A DNA stretch of 64,000 nucleotides from Clostridia bacterium (GCA_017464525.1 JAFTZM010000036.1:1-64000); one strand, 5' to 3'. Shown: positions 54,734 to 63,953, numbered from the stretch's first letter. Notes: generated from the letters alone by a model not told the origin. A program made the numbers and translations.

Positions 54734-54959
54734 TGTTCCTGCGCTCCTTCCAGGGCATTTTACCCCCAAAATAGGTTCCGGCGATTTTGGATTGAACTTC
54801 CGGCTCCAGACCATTCAGCCGCTGCTGCCAAAGGGTTCTGGAAGCATCGGCTTCCCGCTCCTCCCGGTAAAAGCTACAATGCCCTTTGCAGGATTCTACC
54901 CGCAGGATCTTGCAGCAGCCGCCGCCCGCCAGATGGATGCATTTTGATTGACTGTTCAT
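54717..54959 (-). CDS. small cysteine-rich protein, unknown
   Basis: 80 residues. Cys at 7, 15, 16, 24 and 28 with His at 9 and 27 (CIHLAGGGCCKILRVESC, then KGHCSFY) suggest one zinc or Fe-S site at the N-terminus; the rest is charged and helical. GGAGAAAAACT precedes the ATG. Coupled to carD by overlap. I do not recognise a named family; a metal-dependent partner of CarD is only a guess. Confidence 0.7.
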   Translation of the reverse strand: MNSQSKCIHLAGGGCCKILRVESCKGHCSFYREEREADASRTLWQQRLNGLEPEVQSKIAGTYFGGKMPWKERRNNDQSK

Positions 54960-54974
54960 AGTTTTTCTCCAAAT

Positions 54975-55031
54975 AAAAAAACGTGCCCTTTGCTCAACCG
55001 GACTTACGTTCCGCTAAGCAAACAGCACGTT
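54975..55031 (-). terminator. branched terminator after the HD-domain gene
   Basis: Outer stem AACGTGC (54980-54986) with GCACGTT (55025-55031), inner TTTGCT/AGCAAA, and a following run of seven T on the minus strand. Confidence 0.7.
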
Positions 55032-55080
55032 GATGTATAAATATTATAGCATCTTTTGGGGGAAATTTCAAGAAAGTTTT

Positions 55081-55653
55081 TTATCGCATTTCATCCAGAG
55101 TCAGTTCAAAAGCGGGAAGAAATTCCTTCATAAAGAGGGCGACCTCCGGCAGAGGATTGGCCGCCAAGGTCTCCCGAATGGATTGCTCTGCCATTTTGAA
55201 TTCCAGATTGCCGGTCTTGCGCTCCTCAATGCATTTGATGAGGGCCGAAAGCTTATCCGCCGCCTTTACCAAGGGCTTGAGGATCGCGTCCTCCTCGTTG
55301 AGGAGGGGGGCATACTCCCCCGCCAGATCCGCCGGAAGCATAGCAAGCAGGCTTTCATTGGCCGCCTGCTCCACCCCTTTAAAGGCGGTCTCGATGGAAG
55401 AATTCTGGTATTTCACCGGGGTGGGCATATCACCGGTGAGGATCTCATGGGCATCATGAAACATTCCCATCACCGCCGCCCGGTCGGCATTATAGTTTTT
55501 TCCGCAGCGGGTATTCCCCAGCTTTGCCAAGGCATGGGCCAGCACCGCCACCTCCAGGGTGTGCTCGGTGAGGGTCTCCTGCCGGGAATTGCGCATCAGC
55601 GCCCAACGGTCGATATATTTCATGCGAAAGAGCATGGAAAAGAAATTACTGTT
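55081..55653 (-). CDS. yfbR: HD-domain 5'-deoxynucleotidase (YfbR-like)
   Basis: 190 residues from the ATG at 55653, overlapping the clpX stop by 8 nt. HD motif residues: H in [13 protein letters not shown] in [11 protein letters not shown] in [11 protein letters not shown]. Matches YfbR-type phosphatases that dephosphorylate dNMPs. In E. coli it acts in thymidine salvage; that role is assumed. Translationally coupled to clpX. Confidence 0.9.
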   Translation of the reverse strand, partial: NSNFFSMLFRMKYIDRWALMRNSRQETLTEHTLEVAVLAHALAKLGNTRCGKNYNADRAAVMGMFHDAHEILTGDMPTPVKYQNSSIETAFKGVEQAANESLLAMLPADLAGEYAPLLNEEDAILKPLVKAADKLSALIKCIEERKTGNLEFKMAEQSIRETLAANPLPEVALFMKEFLPAFELTLDEMR

Positions 55654-56908
55654 CATCGCCGTTCTCCCGATATTCGATCTTGATCTCACCCTCGCCCAGA
55701 ATGAAATCCCGGTCCACCGTCACCCGGGCAACATTTTCCAAGGAAGGCACCCGGTACATCACGTCCATCATGGAGTTCTCAATAATCGCACGCAGGCCCC
55801 GGGCACCGGTCTTCTGCTTGATAGTCTTATCAGCAATGGCCTTTAACGCATCGTCGGTGAAGTGTAATTCTACACCATCCAGGGCAAAGAGCTTTTTATA
55901 CTGCTTCACAATGGCGTTTTTGGGCTCGGTTAGAATCTTCAGCATAGCCTCCTCATCCAGCTCATTAAGAGCCACCAGAATAGGAAGCCGCCCCACCAGC
56001 TCGGGGATCACGCCGAATTTGGAGATATCATGGCTTTCGATCTTCTGGTAGATCTCGCTTAAGGAGGGGCCGTCCTTCCCCTTGACCTCGGCACCGAAGC
56101 CCAGAGAGGATTTACCGATCCGCTTGGAGACCACATTCTGGATCCCATCAAAGGAGCCGCCGCAGATAAAGAGGATATTAGAGGTATCCACCTGAATAAA
56201 CTCCTGATTAGGGTGCTTTCTGCCGCCCTGAGGAGGCACATTGGAAACAGTACCCTCCACGATCTTCAGCAGCGCCTGCTGCACACCCTCGCCGCTTACA
56301 TCCCGAGTGATGGAAACATTTTCACTCTTGCGGGCTATCTTATCGATCTCGTCCACATAGATGATCCCCTTCTGGGCACGCTCCACATCAAAATCCGCCG
56401 CCTGCAGCAGCTTCAAAAGGATATTTTCCACATCCTCGCCCACATAGCCGGCCTCGGTCAGGGTGGTGGCATCGGCAATGGCAAAGGGAACATTAAGGAT
56501 CTTGGCCAGCGTTTTGGCCAGATAGGTCTTACCGCTTCCGGTGGGGCCCACCAGCAGGATATTGCTCTTTTGCAGCTCCACACCGTCCTCATCCGGTTCA
56601 GTATGGAGAATGCGCTTATAATGGTTGTATACCGCCACGGAAAGGGCGATCTTCGCCCGATCCTGGCCGATAACATATTCATCCAGAAACCGCTTGATCT
56701 CCTGAGGCTTATAAACATGAATCTCCTGATCCTGCTTTTTGCCACGCCCCCGCTGGCGGGGCTGATGGCGGGAATCATACCCGTTCTGGATCAGAATATC
56801 CATGCACAGCTCCACACATTCAGCGCAGATCAGCCCATCGATTCCTTCGATCATATTTGCCTCCTGGGCGGTGCGGCCGCAGAAGGAACAAGTCTTTTTT
56901 TCGGACAT
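55646..56908 (-). CDS. clpX: ClpX, ATP-dependent unfoldase of ClpXP
   Basis: 420 residues from the ATG at 56908 (AAGGAGAAAACT upstream). Zinc-binding domain [16 protein letters not shown]...ICAECVELC; Walker [18 protein letters not shown], Walker [16 protein letters not shown]-type loop for ClpP docking ([10 protein letters not shown]). Hexameric AAA+ unfoldase passing proteins to ClpP. A terminator-like hairpin lies in the clpP-clpX gap just before the ribosome-binding site. Confidence 0.97.
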   Translation of the reverse strand: MSEKKTCSFCGRTAQEANMIEGIDGLICAECVELCMDILIQNGYDSRHQPRQRGRGKKQDQEIHVYKPQEIKRFLDEYVIGQDRAKIALSVAVYNHYKRILHTEPDEDGVELQKSNILLVGPTGSGKTYLAKTLAKILNVPFAIADATTLTEAGYVGEDVENILLKLLQAADFDVERAQKGIIYVDEIDKIARKSENVSITRDVSGEGVQQALLKIVEGTVSNVPPQGGRKHPNQEFIQVDTSNILFICGGSFDGIQNVVSKRIGKSSLGFGAEVKGKDGPSLSEIYQKIESHDISKFGVIPELVGRLPILVALNELDEEAMLKILTEPKNAIVKQYKKLFALDGVELHFTDDALKAIADKTIKQKTGARGLRAIIENSMMDVMYRVPSLENVARVTVDRDFILGEGEIKIEYRENGDEQ

Positions 56909-56918
56909 AGTTTTCTCC

Positions 56919-56950
56919 TTAAAAAAGGGAGGGATCTGGTCCCTCCCTTT
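56919..56950 (-). terminator. terminator-like hairpin between clpP and clpX
   Basis: On the minus strand AAAGGGAGGGA-CCAGA-TCCCTCCCTTTTTT, beginning just after the clpP stop. It ends directly at the clpX AAGGAG site, so it may tune or attenuate clpX read-through. Confidence 0.75.
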
Positions 56951-56952
56951 CA

Positions 56953-57534
56953 TTATCTGTGCGCAATGACCTCGTCTACCAAACCGTATTCCTTGGCTTC
57001 TTCAGCGGAAAGGAAGTTATCGCGGTCGGTATCCCGCACGATCTCCTCCAAGCTCCGGCCGGTAAAATCAGCCAACATCCGGTTCAGCTTATCCTTGGTC
57101 TTTTTGAGATTTCTATTGCGGATCTCCACCTCGGTGGCGCTGCCCATGATCCCGCCCAAGGGCTGATGGATCATCACCTCGCTATTGGGAAGGCAGTAAC
57201 GCTTCCCCTTGGCGCCGGCAGCCAGCAGAAAGGCACCCATGCTCGCGGCCATACCGATACAGATGGTGGAAACATCACATTTGATATACTGCATTGTATC
57301 AAAGATGGCCAAACCGGCAGTTACAGACCCGCCGGGGGAATTGATATAAAAACTGATATCCTTATCGGGATCCTGGCTTTCCAGATACAGCAACTGGGCG
57401 ATCACCAGGCTGGCCGTGGTATCGTTTACCTCTTCTGTGAGCATAATAATGCGGTCGTTCAGAAGGCGGGAATAGATATCATAAGACCGCTCGCCGTGAC
57501 CGGTCTGCTCCACCACCATGGGTACTAAACTCAT
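56953..57534 (-). CDS. clpP: ATP-dependent Clp protease proteolytic subunit
   Basis: 193 residues, family length. Catalytic S98 (GMAASMGAF) and H123 (MIHQPLGG), with the [15 protein letters not shown] oxyanion segment. Forms a 14-mer degradation chamber fed by ClpX. AAGGAG precedes the ATG. The 276-bp repeat lies immediately upstream, between tig and clpP. Confidence 0.97.
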   Translation of the reverse strand: MSLVPMVVEQTGHGERSYDIYSRLLNDRIIMLTEEVNDTTASLVIAQLLYLESQDPDKDISFYINSPGGSVTAGLAIFDTMQYIKCDVSTICIGMAASMGAFLLAAGAKGKRYCLPNSEVMIHQPLGGIMGSATEVEIRNRNLKKTKDKLNRMLADFTGRSLEEIVRDTDRDNFLSAEEAKEYGLVDEVIAHR

Positions 57535-57569
57535 AGAAAATCTCCTTAGTAACTGAAATTACTCTGCTT

Positions 57570-57845
57570 TAGCCAAAGCATTGATACTTGAACCAGATTT
57601 TGGAACACGTATTTTAAGCTGAGGCTTTGTTGAAATACTCGCAAATCCGCCAGGATTTGCTGCGTTTTGCGCCGCGCCCACCGAAAAATCCGTTGTTCCA
57701 AAATTCTGCGACCTGAAAGGCGCGGTTTTTTGAATGATTTTTGGGGAAGCGGAGCTAATAAGGCTGACGCCTATTGGCGACAATGAGCCGAAAAGCATCG
57801 AAAACCCGCCCTTTCAGGCCGATTCAAGTTTCATTGCTTTGGCTA
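57570..57845. mobile_element. 276-bp MITE-like repeat, copy 2
   Basis: Same length and orientation as the copy at 24821-25096, with scattered substitutions. TIRs at 57570-57592 and 57823-57845 with TA at each end. It lies between tig and clpP, and its right TIR supplies the last codons SQSNET and TGA stop of tig. Same hairpin arms as copy 1. Confidence 0.85.
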
Positions 57846-59200
57846 TCTTCGGATTCTTCTTCCTTCTTGGCAGTCTTCTTTGCTGCGGGCTTCTTGGCAG
57901 CAGCCTTCTTAGCGGCGGCCTTTTCCTCGGTGATCTCGGCATTGGCACGGATCAGCTCAACAGCCTTGGATACAGCGCAATCCATGGTGATGTCTTCCTT
58001 GGGCAGGTACATCTTGACCTGATCCACAGGCATCCCGTAAGCATCGGCAATATCCTTATATTCCTTCTCGATATCCTCATCGGATACTACAACGCCTTCC
58101 AGCTCAACAACCTTTTCCAGAGCCAGGCGAACCTTTACCTGCTTCTCAGCATCAGTTCTGAAGCCGCCGCGGAAGGCATCCATATCCATCCCGGTATACT
58201 GCAGGTAGGTCTTGAGATCCAAGCCGGAGCCGGCCAGGCGCTGCTCAAACTCACCGCACATATTGTCTACCTTCTGCTCGATCATGGCATCGGGGATCTC
58301 AACCTCTGTGTTCTCCAGCAGAGCGTCGATCAGAGCGTTATCCAGCTCGTTATCGGACTGCTTTGCCTTCTGCTCCTTCAGCTTCTTCTTGATATCCTTC
58401 TTCAGATCAGCCAGGGTATCGAATTCGCTGACATCCTTAGCGAACTCATCGTCCAGCTCAGGCAGCTCGATCTCCTTGACCTCGTTGATATGGCAATCAA
58501 AGATCGCAGCCTTGCCGGCCAGATCCTCGGCATGATACTCAGCAGGGAAGGTAACCTCTACCTTTACATCCTCACCGGCTTTCTTGCCCACCAGCTGGGG
58601 CTCAAAGCCGGGGATAAAACTGCCGGAGCCCAGAACTAGATCATAGTTCTCGCCCTTACCGCCATCGAAATGAACGCCGTCTACAGAACCGTCGAAGTTA
58701 ATGTTGACAGTATCGCCGTCCTTAGACTCACGGTCTACCACAACGGTGCGCTCATTCTGCTTCTGCAGACGCTCCAGCTCAGCCTTCACTTCGGACTCGG
58801 TTACATTATAGACAGTCTTGGTAACTTTTAAACCTTTATATTCCTTAACGGTCACTTCAGGCTTCACGGTGCAAACGACCTTCATGGTAAAGCCTTCGCC
58901 ATCCACCTCAGTGATCTCCACATCGGGGCGAGCCACGATCTTCAGGCCGGCTTCTGCCACAGCATCATCGCAAGCCTTGGGATAAAGTTCATTTACTGCA
59001 TCCTCAAAAAAGACACCCTCGCCGTACAGGCGCTCCACCACCTTACGGGGAGCCTTACCCTTCCGGAAGCCGGGTACGGTGATCTTGGAGAGGTTCTTCT
59101 TGAAAGCGGCATCCACTGCAGCCTTAAATTCCTCACCCTTGACCTCAACGGTCAACTCAACCATGCTCTTTTCCAGGTTTTTTACTTCTTTAACAGTCAT
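57824..59200 (-). CDS. tig: trigger factor
   Basis: 458 residues. Ribosome-binding N-domain with the GFRKGKAPRKVVERLYGEGVF signature near residue 45, FKBP-like PPIase domain (DGDTVNINFDGSVDGVHFDG, SGSFIPGFEPQLVG) about 150-235, and the helical C-domain. After it comes an added tail of Lys/Ala repeats (KKAAAKKAAAKKPAAKKTAK) and an acidic patch EEESED; the last six residues SQSNET are encoded by the 276-bp repeat. GGAGG precedes the ATG. Chaperone for nascent chains. Confidence 0.95.
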   Translation of the reverse strand: MTVKEVKNLEKSMVELTVEVKGEEFKAAVDAAFKKNLSKITVPGFRKGKAPRKVVERLYGEGVFFEDAVNELYPKACDDAVAEAGLKIVARPDVEITEVDGEGFTMKVVCTVKPEVTVKEYKGLKVTKTVYNVTESEVKAELERLQKQNERTVVVDRESKDGDTVNINFDGSVDGVHFDGGKGENYDLVLGSGSFIPGFEPQLVGKKAGEDVKVEVTFPAEYHAEDLAGKAAIFDCHINEVKEIELPELDDEFAKDVSEFDTLADLKKDIKKKLKEQKAKQSDNELDNALIDALLENTEVEIPDAMIEQKVDNMCGEFEQRLAGSGLDLKTYLQYTGMDMDAFRGGFRTDAEKQVKVRLALEKVVELEGVVVSDEDIEKEYKDIADAYGMPVDQVKMYLPKEDITMDCAVSKAVELIRANAEITEEKAAAKKAAAKKPAAKKTAKKEEESEDSQSNET

Positions 59201-59242
59201 CCTATTTTTACCTCCATATGAATTTCCTTCATAACTCTATTT

Positions 59243-59271
59243 ATTTTATAATTAACGGGCGAAAAAGTCAA
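59243..59271 (-). promoter_or_regulatory. tig promoter
   Basis: TTGACT (59266-59271), 17-nt spacer, TAAAAT (59243-59248). Confidence 0.8.
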
Positions 59272-60029
59272 CACTTACCTTTGAAATAGGAGAGAAGTTT
59301 CACCCAAAAACCGCATCTTTTTTGGTTATTTTGATTAGTTTTCGGCTCCGGATGGATCAAAAGGGGGCAAAAATCCAGCGCATCTGCCGAGATCAGGGTA
59401 TAAGAAATGCCATCCCGCACCGTGGTTCCGGCCTGCAAAGCAGCCGGGCCGTGGATATGGCCGTAGTAGACCCGACGCACCCCGTACTGCTTTAAAAGCG
59501 TTTCATAGGGCGCCTGATCGCCGCCGAAGGGGGGATAATGGAAAAAGACGATCTTTTCCTTTTCCTCCCCTGCCGCCTCCAGGGAATGGCGCAGCCGCTG
59601 CACCTCCCGCTCCAGAAGCTTTTTATCCTGCTCGGAGGTACTTTCCGGCTCCCAGCCCCGGGTCCCGCAAAGCACCACATCCTCGCAGGGGATCGCTACA
59701 TTAAATAAAAAGAAAAAATCCTCCCATTTCCGCTCAGCCAGAAAGCGTTCCATTTTGGCAACCGTCTCCCACCAATAATCGTGGTTGCCCTTGAGCAGCA
59801 CCTTTCGGCCGGGCAGTTCATGGAAAAAGCGCAGATCCGCCTCCGCCTCCTTCAGGGACATCGCCCAGGAAAGATCTCCTGCCAGAACCACCGTATCTTC
59901 GGCAGAGACCTTTTCCAGCCATGCTTTTTTGATTTTTTCGTGATGGTTCTCCCAACGGCTGCCAAAAATATCCATGGGCTTATGGGAAGAAAAGGAAAGA
60001 TGCGGATCCCCCAATACAAAAATTGCCAA
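59268..60029 (-). CDS. cytosolic metallophosphoesterase
   Basis: 253 residues starting at TTG 60029 with a strong GAGGAGGTGAT upstream. Calcineurin-like motifs: LGDPHL (D8, H10), AGDLSWAM, LKGNHDYWW, FFHYPPFGG and YYGHIHG. No signal peptide. Belongs to a broad phosphoesterase group whose substrate is unknown. It overlaps the tig promoter at its 3' end and is divergent from the DUF1540 gene. Confidence 0.9.
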   Translation of the reverse strand: MAIFVLGDPHLSFSSHKPMDIFGSRWENHHEKIKKAWLEKVSAEDTVVLAGDLSWAMSLKEAEADLRFFHELPGRKVLLKGNHDYWWETVAKMERFLAERKWEDFFFLFNVAIPCEDVVLCGTRGWEPESTSEQDKKLLEREVQRLRHSLEAAGEEKEKIVFFHYPPFGGDQAPYETLLKQYGVRRVYYGHIHGPAALQAGTTVRDGISYTLISADALDFCPLLIHPEPKTNQNNQKRCGFWVKLLSYFKGKC

Positions 60030-60084
60030 AATAAATCACCTCCTCGGGGGCTATACTATTTCTCGGAAAGGAGTGTAACAACAC

Positions 60085-60243
60085 ATGATGAATTCTGTTA
60101 ATTCCGGTGTGGACTGCAAGGTAACCAATTGCCATTATCACACCACCGACAATAAGTGTACTGCCGAAAAGATCGAGGTCAGCAATTGCGCTGATTGCCA
60201 CAATTGCTCCGATACCTTCTGCAAAACTTATAAGGAGAAATAA
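60085..60243 (+). CDS. DUF1540 small Cys-rich protein
   Basis: 52 residues (MMNSVNSGVDCKVTNCHYHT..., ending CKTYKEK). Cys pattern DCKVTNC-HYH...CTAEKIEVSNC-ADCHNC-SDTFC is that of DUF1540 proteins, small putative metal-binding proteins common in Clostridia. GGAG lies about 12 nt before the ATG at 60085; ATG 60088 is also possible. Function unknown. It is too short to be seen in many gene lists. Confidence 0.85.
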   Translation: MMNSVNSGVDCKVTNCHYHTTDNKCTAEKIEVSNCADCHNCSDTFCKTYKEK

Positions 60244-60254
60244 TCCCTTCCGGT

Positions 60255-60279
60255 AAGAGCGCCTACGGGCGCTCTTTTA
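60255..60279. terminator. bidirectional terminator after the DUF1540 gene
   Basis: AAGAGCGCC-TACG-GGCGCTCTT. The right arm contains the last codons and stop of the M19 dipeptidase gene. Confidence 0.75.
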
Positions 60280-61156
60280 AATTTTGATCCAAATACCGCT
60301 TCATATTGCCGTATAACAGATCCTCGCTGAGAAGATCCCCCAGCCGGGGCAGCGCGTGAAGATCCGGCAGATCCATCGGCGTGGCCTCGATCCCGTCGAA
60401 ATCGCTGCCAAAAGCCAGGATCTCTCTGCCGCCCAAGGAAAGTACATAGCGGATATGCAGCAGGATATCTTCAATATAAGCATTTTTCTTTTTGGATAAA
60501 AAGGGCGGGTAAAAGTTGATCCCCATCAGCCCCTTTTTACGGATCAGGGCTTTGATCTGATCGTCGGTCAGGTTCCGGGGATGATCCACCAATCCATAGC
60601 AATTGGAATGGGTGGCTGCCACATGATCCGGCAGCAGCTCCAGCACCTCATCAGCCGAGCGGTGGTTCATATGGGACAGATCCACCGTGATCCCCGCCTC
60701 CCGCAGCATCAGCGACGCATCTCGGCCCTGAGGAGTGAGGCCCTGCTCCGAGTGAATACCGCCGGCAAGTTCATTCCCCCGGTTATAGCACAGCCCCGCA
60801 AAGGCGATGCCCTTTTGCCGCAGTTCCTGAACCATCCGGTAATTTTTGAAAAAGCCGCCGCCCTCAATACTGAAAAGATAGGGCGTTCTTCCTGCCGCAA
60901 AGGCTTCATCGATCTCGGCGGCGGTGCGGCAGAGCACCAGCGCCGGATAACGGCGGAGCATCTCCTCCGCATAGGCATAAACTGCTCGGAAATAGCGATA
61001 GGGATCTTCCTCCGTATCGGGAATATAAATGGCATAGGTCTGCAGGTGGCGAAAAGGGGGATCCCGTTTCAGCTGCAGGCTCGGGTCACCGAGATCGCTG
61101 CGGTTATCATAGCAGCGCCAAAGGGTATCGCAATGCAGGTCTCCGAAATAATTCAT
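60263..61156 (-). CDS. M19 membrane dipeptidase-like enzyme
   Basis: 297 residues. Metal motifs GDLHCDT (residues 5-11), SIEGGGFF, VDLSHMNHRS, ATHSNCYGLVDHPRN and FGSDFDGIE. Family: renal dipeptidase/M19, zinc-dependent cleavage of dipeptides. No signal peptide here, so cytosolic dipeptidase. It overlaps yraN by 4 nt. Confidence 0.92.
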   Translation of the reverse strand: MNYFGDLHCDTLWRCYDNRSDLGDPSLQLKRDPPFRHLQTYAIYIPDTEEDPYRYFRAVYAYAEEMLRRYPALVLCRTAAEIDEAFAAGRTPYLFSIEGGGFFKNYRMVQELRQKGIAFAGLCYNRGNELAGGIHSEQGLTPQGRDASLMLREAGITVDLSHMNHRSADEVLELLPDHVAATHSNCYGLVDHPRNLTDDQIKALIRKKGLMGINFYPPFLSKKKNAYIEDILLHIRYVLSLGGREILAFGSDFDGIEATPMDLPDLHALPRLGDLLSEDLLYGNMKRYLDQNLKERP

Positions 61157-61518
61157 AAAGTAAAAGCGTTCTCCAGATGCTCCACCGCCAGATGCCCCTT
61201 GGCATCGGCAGTCACAGCGATCACATCAAAGCGCATGGGGCGGTCCATTTCCTTGGACTGCAACCAATAGAGCGCTGTTTTGATCATTTTTTGCTGCTTG
61301 GTATAGGTCACGCTCTCCTGCGGAGCAGCGATCATTCCCGCACTGCGGGTCTTGACCTCGCAGAATACCAGGCAATCCTTATCCTGAGCGATCAGATCCA
61401 ACTCGCCCCAGCGGCATTGAAAATTTCTTTCCAGGATCCTCCAGCCCTTTTTTCGCAAAAACCTGCGGGCTGCCAGCTCTCCCTTTAAGCCTAATCCGTG
61501 AACCTTCAAATTATTCAC
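61153..61518 (-). CDS. YraN family (UPF0102) nuclease-like protein
   Basis: 121 residues with the UPF0102 core GLKGELAARRFLRKKGWRI, RWGELDLIA and FCEVKTRS, a restriction-endonuclease-like fold (E...D...ExK). Function unproven; commonly found beside rnhB, as here. It overlaps both neighbours. Confidence 0.92.
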   Translation of the reverse strand: MNNLKVHGLGLKGELAARRFLRKKGWRILERNFQCRWGELDLIAQDKDCLVFCEVKTRSAGMIAAPQESVTYTKQQKMIKTALYWLQSKEMDRPMRFDVIAVTADAKGHLAVEHLENAFTL

Positions 61519-62113
61519 CTAAAATCTTTTTTAAAAATGTTTTTCTATGGATCGGTGCCGGACCCAGCGCTAAGATCGCCTCCCGATGCACCTTGGTGCA
61601 GTAACCCTTATGCTTGCCGATACCGTAGCCGGGGTAATCCCGCTCCATTTCATCGCAAAGCCGGTCCCGGGAGACCTTGGCCAGGATAGAGGCCGCCGCA
61701 ATGGAGGGGGAGATGCCGTCACCCCCGATGATGGTTTCAGCGGGGATCGGGAAATCACGGGCGATATTGCCGTCTACCAGCGCATAATCTGCCGGAACAG
61801 GCAGGCTCTCAATTGCACGGCGCATGGCCAGCATCGCGGCATTGAGGATATTGATCCCATCGATCTCCTCCACACTGCCCCAGCCGATGGCATAGGCCAC
61901 CGCATTTTCGGTAATGACAGAAAAAAGCTCTTCCCGCTTTTTGGGAGAAAGCTTTTTAGAATCGTTCAATGCGGGATGATTCCACCCTTCGGGCAGGATC
62001 ACCGCCGCAGCGCAGACCGGGCCGCACAGGCAGCCCCGCCCCGCTTCATCCACACCGCAAACGGCGGTATAGCCCTTTTGGCGGGCTTTATTTTCAAAAT
62101 CAAACTCCAGCAT
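61511..62113 (-). CDS. rnhB: ribonuclease HII
   Basis: 200 residues from the ATG at 62113; a reading from 62194 lies inside rbgA. Acidic catalytic motif GVDEAGRG (D22, E23), plus YALVDGN and SPSIAAASILAKVSRD. Removes ribonucleotides and RNA-DNA hybrids. It overlaps rbgA by 14 nt, the conserved rbgA-rnhB order of Bacillota. Confidence 0.96.
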   Translation of the reverse strand: MLEFDFENKARQKGYTAVCGVDEAGRGCLCGPVCAAAVILPEGWNHPALNDSKKLSPKKREELFSVITENAVAYAIGWGSVEEIDGINILNAAMLAMRRAIESLPVPADYALVDGNIARDFPIPAETIIGGDGISPSIAAASILAKVSRDRLCDEMERDYPGYGIGKHKGYCTKVHREAILALGPAPIHRKTFLKKILGE

Positions 62114-62963
62114 CCGGCACCTCCAGCGAGATCCGCCCGATCTTCCCGCCCCGGAATTCATCCAGCAAAACGGCAGCGCAGCGGGTGTAATCAAAATCGT
62201 TGCCCTTCAAAAGGAATCCCCGTTTACGGCAGATCTCTTCATAGATCTCCAAAGGCGCCCAGCCGGTGATATCAGGAAGCCGGTAACGCTCTTCTAGCTG
62301 GCGGGGGTATTTTTCCTGCAGGATCTCGATCAACTCCAGGGCCAGGCCTTCCCGGTCCACCACCTCATCGCTGACCGCTCCGGTCAAGGCCAAATGGATC
62401 CCCACCTGCATATCCTCGAATTTATTCCATAAAATGCCCGGCGTATCCAGCAGCTCCACATCCTTTTGCAGCGTATACCATTGGCCGCCTCGGGTGACGC
62501 CCGGCCGATCCTGCGCATCGGCAGCCCGCCGCTTGCACAGGGCATTGATAAGGGTACTTTTACCGGAATTGGGCACCCCGCACATCATCAGGCGGATGGT
62601 CTTAGTCATTCCCTTGGCCTTGGCCCGCTCCAGCTCCTCGGAGAGGAGATTACGCACCGTAGGCAGCAGGTCGGAAACCCCCTGCCCGGTGGTGGTATTC
62701 AAAAACAGTACCGGCTGACCGATGGCCTTAAAATAAGCCTCCCAAGCCTTATTGATCCGGTCATCCGCCAGATCCCGCTTGGTCAGCACCGTCAGCCGCT
62801 TTTTATTGGCCAAAAGCCGATCAAAATCCGGGTTTCGGCTGCTATTGACCACCCGGGCATCCGCAACCTCGATCACCAGATCCACCAACCCAATATTTTT
62901 TTCGATATACCGCCGGGTCTTGGTCATATGACCCGGGTACCATTGAATTTGCAGATTTCCCAT
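62100..62963 (-). CDS. rbgA: ribosome biogenesis GTPase RbgA (YlqF)
   Basis: 287 residues. Circularly permuted GTPase: G4 TKRD near residue 63 comes before G1 MCGVPNSGKSTLINAL near 128 and G3 LLDTPGILWNKFED. N-terminal QWYPGHMTKTRRYIEKN is typical. Needed for late 50S assembly. It meets the lepB stop at 62963 (1-nt overlap). Confidence 0.96.
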   Translation of the reverse strand: MGNLQIQWYPGHMTKTRRYIEKNIGLVDLVIEVADARVVNSSRNPDFDRLLANKKRLTVLTKRDLADDRINKAWEAYFKAIGQPVLFLNTTTGQGVSDLLPTVRNLLSEELERAKAKGMTKTIRLMMCGVPNSGKSTLINALCKRRAADAQDRPGVTRGGQWYTLQKDVELLDTPGILWNKFEDMQVGIHLALTGAVSDEVVDREGLALELIEILQEKYPRQLEERYRLPDITGWAPLEIYEEICRKRGFLLKGNDFDYTRCAAVLLDEFRGGKIGRISLEVPDAGV

Positions 62964-63478
62964 TATTTTACCACTCCTGTGTTGGGGAACAGCCGCACGA
63001 TCAGCCGCCCTAATAAGTATTTGGTTTCAATGGGGCCCAGATCCCGGCTATCGGTGGAATTGACCCGGTTATCCCCCATACAGAAAACCTCGCCCTCCTG
63101 CACGGTATAGGGAAAAGCGAAGCCCTTGGGCTGGGTATAGATCCCTGCATCCAGATAATCCTCCTCCAGCACCTTCCCATCCACCATCAACCGGTAATCA
63201 GAGGTCACATCGATGGTCTGGCCTTCGGTAGCCACCACCCGTTTTACCAGCACCTTATCACTATAGTTATGGGCAACAAAGCATACAATATCCCCCTGCT
63301 CCGGGGTGTAGAAAAGATTGGAGACCAGCACCCGATCTGCATCATTCAGAGTGGAATACATAGAAGTACCGTCCACCACATATACCCGGCAGATCAGGGT
63401 GAAGATCACCATCACCGCCACCAGGGCGATGACGACGGAATCCAGAAGCTCCATAATTTCACGGCTTATCTTTTTCAT
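62963..63478 (-). CDS. lepB: signal peptidase I
   Basis: 171 residues. One N-terminal membrane helix (LLDSVVIALVAVMVIFTLI), catalytic S39 in VDGTSMYSTL and K79 in KVLVKRVVATEGQ, and the GDNRVNSTDSRDLG box. Cleaves signal peptides outside the membrane; would process the secreted GH97 enzyme here, while the lipoproteins need signal peptidase II. Heads the lepB-rbgA-rnhB-yraN-M19 operon. Confidence 0.96.
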   Translation of the reverse strand: MKKISREIMELLDSVVIALVAVMVIFTLICRVYVVDGTSMYSTLNDADRVLVSNLFYTPEQGDIVCFVAHNYSDKVLVKRVVATEGQTIDVTSDYRLMVDGKVLEEDYLDAGIYTQPKGFAFPYTVQEGEVFCMGDNRVNSTDSRDLGPIETKYLLGRLIVRLFPNTGVVK

Positions 63479-63489
63479 AAAAACACTCC

Positions 63490-63891
63490 TTATTTCGATA
63501 AATGGGCTCCGGTCATGGTGACCAGCGCAATGGGATTGCCCCGTTCATCGGTAATATTAATCTCATAAAAGCAGGTGGTGCGGCCATCCTTCAGGAGCCG
63601 GCTCTCGGCAATGAGCCACTCTCCCCTGGCGGCGTTCAGATAATTGATCTGCCCTACGGTAGTGACAGTTGGGGCCGGCTGATCAAAGTTGGTGGACACC
63701 CCAAAAACAAAATCTGCCAGGGTATAGTACACCCCACCCATCACAACGCCCACCGCATTACGATGGCGGTCGGTAAGCTGCAGGCTGCATTTTGCATATT
63801 GGGGCCCGACTGCTTCGATGACAATGCCGGTGACCTCGGTAGCATAGCGATCCTTGGCGAAAAAGGCTCTTGCCCGCTCTAAATCTGTCAT
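63490..63891 (-). CDS. PaaI-type hotdog-fold thioesterase
   Basis: 133 residues. Hotdog fold with the PaaI-type active segment HRNAVGVVMGGVYYTLADFV and the later strand GQINYLNAARGEW. Hydrolyses acyl- or aryl-CoA thioesters; substrate unknown. AAAGGAAAG precedes the ATG and it has its own promoter. It lies 11 nt upstream of lepB and may be co-transcribed with it. Confidence 0.9.
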   Translation of the reverse strand: MTDLERARAFFAKDRYATEVTGIVIEAVGPQYAKCSLQLTDRHRNAVGVVMGGVYYTLADFVFGVSTNFDQPAPTVTTVGQINYLNAARGEWLIAESRLLKDGRTTCFYEINITDERGNPIALVTMTGAHLSK

Positions 63892-63922
63892 ATGGCAACA
63901 CTTTCCTTTATAGTTTCATATT

Positions 63923-63951
63923 ATTGTAACACAAAACTATGAAAAGTGCAA
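63923..63951 (-). promoter_or_regulatory. promoter of the hotdog thioesterase/lepB operon
   Basis: TTGCAC (63946-63951), 17-nt spacer, TACAAT (63923-63928). Confidence 0.8.
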
Positions 63952-63953
63952 TA

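Noticed and set aside
57559..57798. 79-codon minus-strand frame spanning repeat copy 2
   Set aside because: Lies mostly within the repeat, has no ribosome-binding site, and is not kept in copy 1.
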